64,000 nucleotides of DNA from JAAFHB01 sp963675995 (lineage in GTDB: Bacteria; Bacteroidota; Bacteroidia; Bacteroidales; Prolixibacteraceae): assembly GCA_963675995.2 (NCBI GenBank), contig CAXXIY010000001.1:744001-808000 (forward strand), read 5' to 3'. A program made the translations under genes and the position numbers. This document shows, in pieces, positions 44,067-54,148 of the stretch; positions within the stretch are counted from its first letter, which is position 1, and every line of letters starts with the position of its first letter. Below the pieces are notes generated by a model that saw only the letters and a list, made by a program, of their open reading frames with translations, ran no database searches and was not told the origin of the DNA.

Positions 44067-45101
44067 ATGGATTCCGGTAAACAATCAATTCTGATTATCT
44101 ATACAGGTGGGACGATCGGTATGCGCGAAGATCCCAAGACCAAGACTCTCTCTCCAATGAAGTTTGAGATGATCCAGGAGGAGATTCCTGAACTACACAA
44201 ACTCGGATTCGAGATCGAATCGGTGACTTTTAATCCTCCTATCGATTCTGCCAACATGACTCCGGAAATATGGATCAAGTTGGCTAAAACAATTAAGGAA
44301 AATTATTCAAGGTATGATGGGTTCGTGATTTTACATGGAACCGATACCATGGCTTACACCGCTTCGGCGCTGAGTTATATGCTTGAAAATCTCGATAAGC
44401 CGGTGATCATGACAGGATCGCAACTTCCCATTGGGATTTTACGTACCGACGGCAAGGAGAATATCATCACAGCTATACAAATTGCTGCGGCAAAAAAAAA
44501 TGGGAAAGCGATCGTTCCCGAAGTATGTATTTATTTTAGTTCCCACCTCTTCCGGGGAAACCGCACAACCAAGGAGGACTCACAGCAATTCAGTGCCTTT
44601 ACCTCACATCACTATCCCAAGCTGGCCGTAGCTGGGGTCGATATCAGGTATAATTACGAGAAAATCAACTATCCCCGAAGTAAAGGAATTTTGAACATAA
44701 ACACCTCCATTGATGACAATGTTCTGATTTTAAAGATCTTTCCAGGCATTAACCGCAGATATTTTGAAGCAATCCTGGCCCTTCCGGGATTGAAGGGAAT
44801 TATCCTCGAATCGTATGGCTCTGGTAATATGCCCACCTATCCCTGGATATTCGAGGCCATCAGAAAATCGACCCTTTCGGGGATTGTATTTATGAATGTC
44901 AGTCAATGTCCGGGCGGACAGGTAAAGATGGGATATTACGAAACCAGCCGCGAGCTTCTCGAAGCAGGTGTCGTGAGCGGAAAAGACATTACTATTGAGG
45001 CGGCAGTTACCAAAATGATGTTCCTGTTAGGTCAGCAACTATCGGTTGAAGAGGTGAAGTCCTATCTTGCTCAAAATTTAAGCGGGGAGATCGAGAATTA
45101 G
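44067..45101 (+). CDS. ansA: Type I (cytoplasmic) L-asparaginase
   Basis: A 344-residue asparaginase converting asparagine to aspartate and ammonia. Both nucleophile loops are present: IIYTGGTIGM (first catalytic Thr) and VILHGTDTMAYTASALSYML (second Thr with Asp). The segment IMTGSQLPIG and the C-terminal allosteric-domain region GIILESYGSGNMP fit AnsA. No signal peptide is seen, which supports the cytoplasmic type I form. It converges on the CapA-like gene and has no operon partner. Confidence 0.92.
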   Translation: MDSGKQSILIIYTGGTIGMREDPKTKTLSPMKFEMIQEEIPELHKLGFEIESVTFNPPIDSANMTPEIWIKLAKTIKENYSRYDGFVILHGTDTMAYTASALSYMLENLDKPVIMTGSQLPIGILRTDGKENIITAIQIAAAKKNGKAIVPEVCIYFSSHLFRGNRTTKEDSQQFSAFTSHHYPKLAVAGVDIRYNYEKINYPRSKGILNINTSIDDNVLILKIFPGINRRYFEAILALPGLKGIILESYGSGNMPTYPWIFEAIRKSTLSGIVFMNVSQCPGGQVKMGYYETSRELLEAGVVSGKDITIEAAVTKMMFLLGQQLSVEEVKSYLAQNLSGEIEN

Positions 45102-45203
45102 GATCTATTCAGCTGGTCTCCATTCCAATTTCTGGGATTATTAATATTAAAATTGTCCCTTATAAACGGAATCAAAGCCCAAATCATTACAAAATACAAT
45201 CAC

Positions 45204-46640
45204 CTATTCTGTGTACATCCAATTACACAATTTACAGGCAATCGAATCTGGTATCCCCTTAAAACCAAAACCATTCCACCGGTAGGCTGCCACCCTCCTT
45301 CCCTTTGTGGTTTTATCAGGCTGAATAAAGGAGTCCCCTCGGTGAAATGCGCACAAGACGGTATTATCAATTGGAGAAATCCGGGCATCAATCATTGGCC
45401 ATGCGAGCGCAGAACCGCGCCACCGGGCAATGAGCCCCCTGTTATCCAGATCATAGACATAAGGCCGTACATTCATCTCACTGTCAAGCGTTGAGTAGTG
45501 TTTTTCGAGGGCAAACAAATACTCATTTACACCATCTAATTTGGCAGGACTGACCGAAACAATCGACATCGGATGGGTTTGCCATACCATTTTATCCTTC
45601 TTAAAAGCCTGCAGGATAATCCTGTTCCCCTTGCTATCAGATACTCCCACTGGTTTCAACGTATAATCATTTATTTTTAGAGGCGAGTGAGTATAGGTAA
45701 CAGGGGCAAACGGATATTCAATACGATCAGTAATTTCGGGATAAAAAGAGTTTCGTTTTGTGTGGGTCACAATTCCGGCACAACGGAATTTTCCATCACT
45801 GATCCGGATATCGGCAATCAAACCCTCTTTTGTGGCAGGATATTTCTGATCAAACAGATGGTTTCCAAGTGAGAAGAAGACGGGTTTACCATCGATTAAC
45901 TCCGGCTTTTGAACCACATGGGGATGACTCCCAATAATCAGATCTGCTCCATTTTTAATTAACCATCGTGCAGTCTCCCTTTGTTCCCGGTTGGGCCAAT
46001 CCAGCAATTCATTTCCCCAGTGAATAGAAACCATCACAATATTGGACAGGCTTTTTGCCAGCCGCAATTTCTGCGCAACCTCAACAGAGGGGATGCTATT
46101 TTTGGAGCTGTCTCGGCACATTACAATATTGAGCGAAACAAGGGAGATAACCACACCCCTGACGGTCAGAAACTGTGGCGAATTTTCTAGTGACGAGGGG
46201 ATAATACCATTTTCATGTAACGCTTCAATCGTCTGACTCCTCCCTCTCTCCCCCAGGTCCAGGTGATGATTGTTTTCTGTTGATATGATCCCGAATCCTG
46301 CATGCTTTAACATTGAAATATCTGCCTGGTCAATATTAAAAACCGGCGATTCAACTTCAGATTGAACTTTATCCTGACGATTTCCGACTGCCCCTTCGAG
46401 ATTACCCGCAACAAGATCAGCTGACCGAAACAGCGGTATTAAATGTTCCCATGGAAATGTTTTCCGTGACGCTATCTCCTCCTTAACATTACGCGACAGA
46501 AGGATATCTCCCACGAAGAGCACCCTGATCTCTGAATGATCAGCCTGTCCACTGGCAATATTCGCTAAATAAAGGAGAACTAATAACAGGTATTGGCCAT
46601 GCCAGAGGCTTTTTGACCGGTTACAAAGGGTTTTATCCAT
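45204..46640 (-). CDS. CapA family (poly-gamma-glutamate synthesis-type) metallophosphoesterase
   Basis: A 478-residue exported protein with an N-terminal hydrophobic signal (YLLLVLLYLANIASG). The calcineurin-like CapA/PgsA fold is visible: EIRVLFVGDILLSRN, LVAGNLEGAVG, STENNHHLDLGERG, MVSIHWGNELLDWPN and LIIGSHPHVVQ ... PVFFSLGNHLFD. The last 180 residues form a separate beta-rich domain I do not recognise. Members act in polyglutamate capsule export or have unknown envelope roles; no pgsB or pgsC is present. Its start lies 61 bases inside the DUF3160 gene, so translation is probably coupled. Confidence 0.87.
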   Translation of the reverse strand: MDKTLCNRSKSLWHGQYLLLVLLYLANIASGQADHSEIRVLFVGDILLSRNVKEEIASRKTFPWEHLIPLFRSADLVAGNLEGAVGNRQDKVQSEVESPVFNIDQADISMLKHAGFGIISTENNHHLDLGERGRSQTIEALHENGIIPSSLENSPQFLTVRGVVISLVSLNIVMCRDSSKNSIPSVEVAQKLRLAKSLSNIVMVSIHWGNELLDWPNREQRETARWLIKNGADLIIGSHPHVVQKPELIDGKPVFFSLGNHLFDQKYPATKEGLIADIRISDGKFRCAGIVTHTKRNSFYPEITDRIEYPFAPVTYTHSPLKINDYTLKPVGVSDSKGNRIILQAFKKDKMVWQTHPMSIVSVSPAKLDGVNEYLFALEKHYSTLDSEMNVRPYVYDLDNRGLIARWRGSALAWPMIDARISPIDNTVLCAFHRGDSFIQPDKTTKGRRVAAYRWNGFGFKGIPDSIACKLCNWMYTE

Positions 46641-49504
46641 GGTAAAAATTCCTGTTTTGCTGCTTTTTCACGCCACTCTTCATCATTTATTAACTGATTG
46701 GATTTGAACTCATAATAGGAATAGATAGCGCCTTTAACAATCTGATGTCTCCCATAAAAAGGGACGATATAATTCCACTCCATAGAATTCCCGACAGCAG
46801 ACAAAAGATATGGAGAATGTATTCCGTCACCTGCAACATCGGCTATCTTCGCCATTGGGTCGGGGTTCGACAGGGCATAATCCTTGTTCGAAAGACTGTT
46901 GAAAACCAGGAAGAGATGTTCACCTGTCCGGGCCACATAGAGGATCTTCTCGCTCTCATCGTTGCTGAGGGTTTCCCCTTTAATCTCCTTTTCAGCCATC
47001 ATCTGAAATGCCCGGGCTTCCTGTGCAGCTTCCTTTAACCTTGAGGTGATTCCGTCGTACAGTGACCGTTTTTCAGAACTGAAGGCATCCTGAATATCCG
47101 TCTTGCCTGCAATTGTTTTGGATACCTGGGTTATGGCACTCTCAAATAAAACAGCGATGGCTCCAAATGTTTGGGGATCAGGTTCAACAAATCCCCTTGG
47201 CGCCCGCATAAGTATCTCTTCGAAGCCACCCTCACCGCATTCGGCAGCTGTTCGTTCATTCACAAGCACCGTTGCATGTCGAAGGGTTGCCCATGTTGCC
47301 AAACCGGTTTGGAGACGTTTTGCCTGCCAGATCTCCGGATCTTTAGTCCTGTTTAACCCCATACCTGGACTGGCCCACTGAACAGCAATTGCATTGATCC
47401 ACTGGTTGTATAAGTTTTCCTTAATTTCTGTGTTGCTAAGATTGTCTTTAAAATTTTGTTTCAGATTGCCGATCACCTTTCTGAGCGGAGGATATTTTTC
47501 ATAATCCGATTCAAGCAGATCTTCAGCCAGGCCATTCCCTAATGCGGTGGCCAGATCGAGACCAGAAGTGAGCATCCGCTCTCCTAATGGGCCCTTAACC
47601 TGCAAGTCAGCCGGTGCATTGGGATGAAAGACCGTTGAATACAAAACTTCATTATCGAAACCCCACGACAATGGGAAAATAGTGAATTCCTTCTGAGGAG
47701 AGTGGCAATAGGGGGGAACAGTTTGTTTCAATTTATTCCAGGCCAGGGGGGATCTCGAAGGAGCGATAAACCCGGTGTAACTGTTAATCCATTTTCCTGC
47801 AAATGCAGTGATCACATCTGGCAACAGGTTTAACTCCGCCACTACCTCCTGTTTATTTTTATAGATCGTGGTGAAATAACGGAATGCTTTAAAATAGCGC
47901 CTCATCTCAGGTGATGAGGTGTAATGCCCCCTTGGCTTCAAATCAGAATAGGCATAATTCTCCTTAATGATTTCACTTAGGCCATCCTTTTCATTCTTAA
48001 TCCGTAACACCTCCGGATTCGTGCTGTTCCCTGAATAGAACTCTTTCAGCACTTCAAAAACGGGTAACCAGGCAGATTTCTGATTGGACTTTTTCAGATA
48101 GCCATCCGCCTCAACGACAAATCTCCAGAAGTTGGGTATTGCTTCATCCCGCTCCCTGACGATAAAGAGTCCCTGGTATGCTGCGCCAAACAGTTCCCAG
48201 AACAGATCGGTCGTGACAATATAGGGTCTCGTGGGGGCATTCCGGTCGTAGCCATTACACAAATAGTTCTCTGTTTCATAAAGCTTATAAAGCTGGTCAT
48301 CGCTGTTGGGACGGAAAAGACCTGCTTGTTTCTGAAAATGGTCCAGATCTTCACCGGAGCCAGCAAACATCCAGGCATTAACAACGTCGGCTAAAGGAAG
48401 ATCAACCGGATGATAATCCAAAGTATAACATCCGTTTGAAAAAGTGAGGCCAACAATCCCCTTTCCATCGGGTACAGATGATGGTGTGGAGACAAACTGA
48501 GATCCGGGAAGGTAAACCGCTTCACTTTTGGACAAAAGGCTAAAAATCCCAATCCCCTGTTTCCCCTTTTGCCAATGAACCAATCCCAATCCGTTGGGAG
48601 TTGGGGTCATGGTACCATTAATTTTAATACCGATGTTCATGGGTTTGGAGTCTCCCCAATATTTTGAATCGTACCTCGCCACAAAATAACCATTGTTTTT
48701 ATCTTCCCAGATCAGCTGATGACCAGCGGGATGGAAAGCAACAGGTAATGCCCAAACGGCTGTCATTTTACTCGGATCAGCGCTTGCATCAAAGTCGTTT
48801 GTTTTTGAAAATGTTTTGGGCGGTCCTACCACCTGATAAAAACGATGGCCAGTTTCGGTAACCGACACAATCCGGTAGCTCTGATCGCCGTTGTCCATTC
48901 CGAAGAAGAGGCGGTAGGTATAATATTCCTTCTCCGTCTTGTTATCGTAGCTGGTAATAAACGGCCTTGGACAAACCAGAAGCCTTCGGAGTGTCTTTGG
49001 GGTCGAGAAAATTGTTTTACAATGCCAGGTGTTGCTGGCTTTTTCAATCCGGCAGATTTCATAACCGGACCCTTTGGCCCCCATCAAAAATAGAGTATTC
49101 CCATTGGGATGCCATGTGATCGCTTTCGCTGTAAATCCCTCGGGCAAGGCAAAACTTTCAGAAACATCACCTTTGCCTAACTGCCAGAATTTAATCATGG
49201 CTTTCCCATCCGGTTTGGCTACAATTGCAGCCACAATGATCCCGGCTGGTGAAACATCATAATCGACCACCTTCTCTCCAACTGTAAAAGTTAGGTGGCT
49301 CTCCTTCGATGGCGATGGGATGATCTGCAGCTCGGGAATCGCAAACACCCCATCCATAATCGCTGTTGTGTCAGATTTAGTCACTTCCGTGATAACGACC
49401 GGATAGTCTTGCTGTGCCAACTCAGGTTTGAATGAAAAAAAAGGAAAACACAACAGAATCAGCAGTAGAATGTTAACTGATCTTAAGATTCTTAATGGAT
49501 TCAT
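46580..49504 (-). CDS. DUF3160 domain exported protein
   Basis: A 974-residue exported protein with an N-terminal hydrophobic segment (ILLLILLCFPFFSF). Residues about 60-380 look like a beta-propeller (TWHPNGNTLFLMGAKGSG, SVTETGHRFY, AFHPAGHQLIWEDK). The C-terminal 550 residues are DUF3160: RPYIVTTDLFWELFGAAYQG, WLPVFEVLKEFYSG, YCHSPQKEFTIFPLSWGFD, LATWATLRHATVLVNERTA and a final block GAIYSYYEFKS. The function of DUF3160 is unknown. It overlaps the downstream CapA-like gene and follows a small membrane protein on the same strand. Confidence 0.85.
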   Translation of the reverse strand: MNPLRILRSVNILLLILLCFPFFSFKPELAQQDYPVVITEVTKSDTTAIMDGVFAIPELQIIPSPSKESHLTFTVGEKVVDYDVSPAGIIVAAIVAKPDGKAMIKFWQLGKGDVSESFALPEGFTAKAITWHPNGNTLFLMGAKGSGYEICRIEKASNTWHCKTIFSTPKTLRRLLVCPRPFITSYDNKTEKEYYTYRLFFGMDNGDQSYRIVSVTETGHRFYQVVGPPKTFSKTNDFDASADPSKMTAVWALPVAFHPAGHQLIWEDKNNGYFVARYDSKYWGDSKPMNIGIKINGTMTPTPNGLGLVHWQKGKQGIGIFSLLSKSEAVYLPGSQFVSTPSSVPDGKGIVGLTFSNGCYTLDYHPVDLPLADVVNAWMFAGSGEDLDHFQKQAGLFRPNSDDQLYKLYETENYLCNGYDRNAPTRPYIVTTDLFWELFGAAYQGLFIVRERDEAIPNFWRFVVEADGYLKKSNQKSAWLPVFEVLKEFYSGNSTNPEVLRIKNEKDGLSEIIKENYAYSDLKPRGHYTSSPEMRRYFKAFRYFTTIYKNKQEVVAELNLLPDVITAFAGKWINSYTGFIAPSRSPLAWNKLKQTVPPYCHSPQKEFTIFPLSWGFDNEVLYSTVFHPNAPADLQVKGPLGERMLTSGLDLATALGNGLAEDLLESDYEKYPPLRKVIGNLKQNFKDNLSNTEIKENLYNQWINAIAVQWASPGMGLNRTKDPEIWQAKRLQTGLATWATLRHATVLVNERTAAECGEGGFEEILMRAPRGFVEPDPQTFGAIAVLFESAITQVSKTIAGKTDIQDAFSSEKRSLYDGITSRLKEAAQEARAFQMMAEKEIKGETLSNDESEKILYVARTGEHLFLVFNSLSNKDYALSNPDPMAKIADVAGDGIHSPYLLSAVGNSMEWNYIVPFYGRHQIVKGAIYSYYEFKSNQLINDEEWREKAAKQEFLPWIKPFVTGQKASGMANTCY

Positions 49505-49579
49505 AATGATTGGGTAACTGATGGGCTATTTTTAAGGTTTTTTAAACGTTTACTCTCAGGAATATCAATACTACTGAAG

Positions 49580-50389
49580 TCATGATGAACCAAATTTCCC
49601 ATGTCGCTCATATTTCGTAAAAAGCAACAGGTATTTTTTCCCTTTACTGTCAAAGGGAAAGAAAAGTTTATAATCGTTTCTCTCTGTCCGGAAATGACTT
49701 TCCATAGTTTGCCCTGTGAAAAAATTATTCAGATAATCACAGTCCTGAATCTGGCACTTATAATAGGAACTATTGAAAAAAGGTTTACTTAAGCCCTCTT
49801 GGTTATCATATTCGTTGATCTCAAGAAAGGTCATTTGCCCGTTGAACTGAGCACTTGTAATAAGTGAAACGGAAGGAAACTCCTGTTTTTGATTGGATAG
49901 AAATTTCAGGATTTCAGGTATTTCTCCAATTTTGGAGGTGTCTGCGAGCGCTATTGGTATTTTATCAATCGAAGTTTGATAGCGGGTGATGATGTCGTTT
50001 GCTTCAGAAACCAATTTTTGTTGCTCATTTTGTCGGGTTAAATAATCACCCACAAACAACATTGAAATAATGATAACAACCAGACCCATTGTATAAGACA
50101 GGAACTCCTTTGTTAAAAAGGTGGTCTCTCTGGCTTTAAGATCCGATACCTTACTGTCGGCAATTAAACTAATATTGAGACTTATATTTAAAATGGCAGA
50201 ACATAATACCAACACAGTAGTTAAACCGATAAATGAAAAGATGAAACTTGATGTCCGACCTGTAAATACATTAAGGTCAAAGGTATTTGTCACCACAAAA
50301 CCAATGAAAAACAGGGCAATCAGGGATATAGTTATGATCATTGTCCATGTTGTCCAATTTGCAAGCTTGATTTTGGTTGAAGTCTTCAT
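49580..50389 (-). CDS. Hypothetical membrane protein
   Basis: I do not recognise this family. The likely start is ATG 50389 (MKTSTKIKLANWTTW); the ten residues before it are poorly fitting. The 269-residue protein has three hydrophobic segments in the first half (TWTMIITISLIALFFIGFVV, FIFSFIGLTTVLVLCSAIL and SYTMGLVVIIISMLFVGDYL). The soluble second half is acidic and includes TRQNEQQKLVSEANDIITRY. It lies between the MuiA-like and DUF3160 genes, so it may belong to that operon, perhaps as an inner-membrane sensor or anchor. Confidence 0.75.
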   Translation of the reverse strand: MKTSTKIKLANWTTWTMIITISLIALFFIGFVVTNTFDLNVFTGRTSSFIFSFIGLTTVLVLCSAILNISLNISLIADSKVSDLKARETTFLTKEFLSYTMGLVVIIISMLFVGDYLTRQNEQQKLVSEANDIITRYQTSIDKIPIALADTSKIGEIPEILKFLSNQKQEFPSVSLITSAQFNGQMTFLEINEYDNQEGLSKPFFNSSYYKCQIQDCDYLNNFFTGQTMESHFRTERNDYKLFFPFDSKGKKYLLLFTKYERHGKFGSS

Positions 50390-50424
50390 ATTTGCTAAAT
50401 TATTTGTCGCCAATTGCACCGTTT

Positions 50425-52302
50425 TTATTCAATAATCAGGTTTCCCGTTTTAGGATATTTAACCGAATATTTCAAATCCAAATCCTTTTTATCTCCCGGA
50501 TTTATGGCAAACTTCCACTTTATTTCACCGGTTTCAGAATCATACTTTGCACCAGAAATATTTAACGCATTTACCTCTATATCTGCGGCAGTTGAAACCG
50601 GAACCTGGTCAAGGACAATCATATTAATTTCCTGATTCTTATTGTTTTTTACCGTAGTTTTCCAGGTTCTTGTTTCCTCTTTTTTATTGCCGATAAATTG
50701 TTTGGTGGTGAAGTCCCTGATCTTTTCACGGCTCACTGATACCTTCTTATCCCTGCCTAACGATATCTCCAGGGTATCCGGGGCATAACGAACATCTAAA
50801 AGAGTTTTGCCTACATAGGTGTCCTCAAAGAAAACATTGGCTTCACCCTCGAGCAGGCTATATTTCTCCCAATCGATAATACTTGCAATTAAGAAGGCAT
50901 CTTTATCAATCTTAGGGACACAGTAGTATTGATAGATTGCCGGCAAATCATAAAACTCAATATCGACAATATAGTTTTTGTTGTCAGATTTAATGGTATA
51001 AGGGGTTTTAATTTCAAAATTCACCGTAGTCTGCTTCTCTATCTGAGCTGTTGGTATTGCCAGACTACCTGTTCCTCGAATTTTCATCTCGGATTTGTCA
51101 ACTGATACCCCTGAAACCATCCCCGTTAGAGACGGTTTTTTTTGAACACCATAACCAATAGTAACAACCTCGTTCAGAGCCATGTTGTTTTCCTCCAATG
51201 CCACATTCATTACTCTTCCGGCAATTGGGAGTGTTTGGGGATTATAACCGATATAGTTATAATTTATATGGCTTGCATTGTTTGGAATCGTGATTGAATA
51301 GTTCCCCTCCATATCGGTAACCGTTCCAATTGTTGTTCCCTGAACAACCACGGTTGCCCCTGGCAATGGATCACCTTTGCTGCTGGTTACTTTTCCGTTT
51401 AAGATGTTTGATGTTCGCTTATAAGTCGGAGGTAATGTATTGTAGTTCAAAAAGTAAGTCTTTAATTCGGGGGCTACTCCTGAAACATTCGGATCGGAAG
51501 ATGAAAACTTTAATTTCACATCATTCCAATCTTCTTTTGTATCCTGTTTGACATTGGCTTTATAAGTCAGCTGCACCGGCTCATTGATATTTTTTGCCCT
51601 GATATCATAAGAAGGAAACCATCCGGCATTAGCCACTACATACGAAATCTCAAAGGCGAAATTACCCGGTTTCCTGACATCAACCTTTACAAGTATCTCT
51701 CCGGCCGGAAATTCCTTTTTATCTGACCATGCTTTAATCTGGTTTCCAATATTGGCTTTTTGTCTGGTCAACTCTGTAAGCGTGTTATTTCTTTCGATCT
51801 CCTTTAACTTTAAAGCGGTAAGCTTATTACTGTAAAAATCTGACACCTGCTGCAGATTGACAATGCTGATTTGCTCATTCTTTCCCCCAACGACCCTGTT
51901 CTCCTGGAGAAATGCCAGTTCCTCCCTGATAATTGAAAGATATGCATTCTCCTGCTTAATTTTTGATTCGATTGCATCAAGAGATTTCTCCAAATCCTGG
52001 AGTTCCCTGGGTTTCTCCATCTTCTCAAGATAATTCTGCTGGTGATTAACCGATAGCACGGTTAATTCTCCCACAGCTTTTACCTGAATACTTTTGGGGT
52101 CAACAAAAGGTGAAAGATTCACAAACTTTAATACTGATTTCCCCTGAACCAAATCAATGTTCTTTTTCCGAATAACCTGTGCCCCTTCAATAAATACAGT
52201 TACTTCATTTACATCGGTTTTAATCTCTCCTACCTTAATCTCCTGAGAGAACAGCAGGTTATTAAAAATCAGACTCAGGAACAAAATGTTGACTATCTTC
52301 AT
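50425..52302 (-). CDS. MuiA-like DUF4139 protein with inserted SusC-type domain
   Basis: A 625-residue exported protein (signal peptide to LLFSQ, residue 20). The N-terminal DUF4140 part reads VNEVTVFIEGAQVIRKKNI; a coiled coil covers about 95-190 (ELQDLEKSLDAIESKIKQEN). The DUF4139 core (YDIRAKNINEPVQLTYKANV, DWNDVKLKFSSSDPN) is interrupted at residues about 298-373 by a carboxypeptidase-regulatory-like domain (NGKVTSSKGDPLPGATVVVQ, TDMEGNYSITIP). Then comes NEVVTIGYGVQKK (376-389), which looks like the TonB-box region of SusC proteins. The DUF4139 C-terminus resumes and ends YSVKYPKTGNLIIE. MuiA proteins are called mucoidy inhibitors; their role is unclear. Confidence 0.87.
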   Translation of the reverse strand: MKIVNILFLSLIFNNLLFSQEIKVGEIKTDVNEVTVFIEGAQVIRKKNIDLVQGKSVLKFVNLSPFVDPKSIQVKAVGELTVLSVNHQQNYLEKMEKPRELQDLEKSLDAIESKIKQENAYLSIIREELAFLQENRVVGGKNEQISIVNLQQVSDFYSNKLTALKLKEIERNNTLTELTRQKANIGNQIKAWSDKKEFPAGEILVKVDVRKPGNFAFEISYVVANAGWFPSYDIRAKNINEPVQLTYKANVKQDTKEDWNDVKLKFSSSDPNVSGVAPELKTYFLNYNTLPPTYKRTSNILNGKVTSSKGDPLPGATVVVQGTTIGTVTDMEGNYSITIPNNASHINYNYIGYNPQTLPIAGRVMNVALEENNMALNEVVTIGYGVQKKPSLTGMVSGVSVDKSEMKIRGTGSLAIPTAQIEKQTTVNFEIKTPYTIKSDNKNYIVDIEFYDLPAIYQYYCVPKIDKDAFLIASIIDWEKYSLLEGEANVFFEDTYVGKTLLDVRYAPDTLEISLGRDKKVSVSREKIRDFTTKQFIGNKKEETRTWKTTVKNNKNQEINMIVLDQVPVSTAADIEVNALNISGAKYDSETGEIKWKFAINPGDKKDLDLKYSVKYPKTGNLIIE

Positions 52303-52510
52303 ATTAATTATTTTTTAAACAATATCGGCATAAAAACTTTTGAATTCCTTAGTTCATGGATAATTATAATCGTCCTGAAAGCTAATTTGGGAGTTTTACG
52401 ATAAAGAAAGTGGGTATATCCCAATAACAGGAGGTTCATAAAAAACTGCGTTTTGTCAATAAAACATTCCAATCACTATTACTTTGCTTTTCACAGGTTG
52501 CGGGACAGAT

Positions 52511-52794
52511 TTATTCACGTTCTACCATAGCACTATCCTTCAAACACCTCCTCTTCCACTGCCCATATTTAAATCCCCAATTGCCTGAGATATCCACACC
52601 TTTGGTTTCCCATGTTAGCTGAAATCCCGGTAAACTCATAATACCCATCCAATATGTCTTCAATTCTAACTGACCTTTTATTATTTGTGTCTTATTTATA
52701 GCAAAACAAGCAGTATCATAATAAGATACCATTTTAACAACATCTTTTGAGGCTGAAGCCGCTGACCAATCCTTGTCAGCTCTAACAGAGCATC
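52511..52794 (-). pseudogene. DUF4440/SnoaL-like protein fragment
   Basis: The minus strand reads ADKDWSAASASKDVVKMVSY ... CFAINKTQIIKGQLELKTYW then LPGFQLTWETKGVDISGNWG, the core of DUF4440 (NTF2-like fold) proteins. The reading frame upstream hits a stop at 52793-52795; a +/-1 shift there restores DIDALLE, so the N-terminus was lost by frameshift. The C-terminal beta strands after KYGQW are also missing. The 73-codon open frame at 52511-52732 is thus a relic, not a gene. Confidence 0.75.
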
Positions 52795-52907
52795 AATATC
52801 ATCTTTTTAACTCATAGGATGTTTATTAAAGCTAATTAAGATAATACAAATTTCAAATTATCTTTTATCGTTTTCATACTTATTTGAATTTAGTTCTTAA
52901 GTGATAT

Positions 52908-53882
52908 TTATTTGATTACTCTTAGCTTCCATTTGAAGTCAAGACTAATCAGGTGACCGTATTTAAATTCGAAATCCGGATAAATATTCGCAAGGGTTGG
53001 TCTGTATATTAAACCGATATAAAACCTCTTCCCGACCTGATGGTATGCATCAAATGTAAGCCCAATCGAATTATCAGATTTCTTCACAGGTTCCCTCGTA
53101 GGCGGAGGCGGATCAAATCTGTCGTAATATACAAGTTGCCAGGTGTTTCTCGAAAAATTCACGCCATAGCCTAAAGAGAAACGCCTGAATTTGTAATTAT
53201 CGGTTAAACTAGCATATAACGAATTCATTGACTCTACTTCGCCACTAAAATCAACTGCGGCAGGAAAGGGAATAAAAAAATCCATGACAGCGCTACCTGT
53301 CAATGAAACATACTTATTTTTTTTATAAAAATATTCCAATCCCGCTGAAATCCCCCAAAATCCCGTGTTTATTTTCGGCCCTTCCTGTTTAGGATGCAAG
53401 TAAAAACTATTCACCCATGGTAAGGAATATACAAGATTGACTTGTCCTTTCTTTGTCTCATACGTTTTTGACCAGTAATCATAGCAGCTCTTAGATATCT
53501 TCGGTCTGATTATACCAGTAGTGTCAGCAGAATTTAAAAAAATACTTTTCCCATAGTAAAAACGTTTTTGATTGGTAAGGTCAATTCCATACACAATAGG
53601 AAAGATGGGGTAACAAATTAAATTTCCATATAAAAACGCAGCATTCGGGGAGGATTTTATAACATAAGCTTTTTCAATCTTATCGCCAATTAACTTAATT
53701 TGCAGATCCTTCCTGGAGCGTTTAATCTCAACGTTAGCAGGCAAACAATAGGTACTATCAAAAATTTCTGCTTTTGCATTTGCTAAGTCTGAAGAGACAT
53801 TTAAAGTATATTCCCGTCTTGTTATCAATGTGGCACATGATGATATCAAGAGAATTAAGATTAAACTGGATATGAATCTCAC
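52908..53882 (-). CDS. Hypothetical lipoprotein, beta-rich
   Basis: A 324-residue protein without a family I can name. The lipoprotein signal is clear (LILILLISSCATL, Cys16). The first third (YTLNVSSDLANAKAEIFDST, LPANVEIKRSRKDLQIKL) resembles PEGA/periplasmic carrier-type beta segments. The remainder alternates aromatic-rich strands (TGFWGISAGLEYFYKKNKYV, FSLGYGVNFSRNTWQLVYY and KRFYIGLIYRPTLAN) as in a small outer-membrane barrel. A proline run (DPPPPTREP) separates two strands. It is a single-gene unit with a DUF4440 relic downstream. Confidence 0.7.
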   Translation of the reverse strand: MRFISSLILILLISSCATLITRREYTLNVSSDLANAKAEIFDSTYCLPANVEIKRSRKDLQIKLIGDKIEKAYVIKSSPNAAFLYGNLICYPIFPIVYGIDLTNQKRFYYGKSIFLNSADTTGIIRPKISKSCYDYWSKTYETKKGQVNLVYSLPWVNSFYLHPKQEGPKINTGFWGISAGLEYFYKKNKYVSLTGSAVMDFFIPFPAAVDFSGEVESMNSLYASLTDNYKFRRFSLGYGVNFSRNTWQLVYYDRFDPPPPTREPVKKSDNSIGLTFDAYHQVGKRFYIGLIYRPTLANIYPDFEFKYGHLISLDFKWKLRVIK

Positions 53883-54148
53883 TTTACAGAATTATAAAAT
53901 TATTGGCGCCTCTAATCTTCATGTTGCAAACAGAATCAGTTTATGCACGATCATAACGCCCATCATTTGACCCGTAAATTTACATAATCAATTTATCAAT
54001 AATAGCATTAATTACAATCATTTTATGGTTTAAATGGTTGAAGAAAAAGGCAGATAATTTATTAACAATCTTTACTGTTTGTTACAAAGATTTTCATAAT
54101 TCAGCATCTATCTTGCACCTAAAGAATTTTAATTTAATCTTTAAGGAC

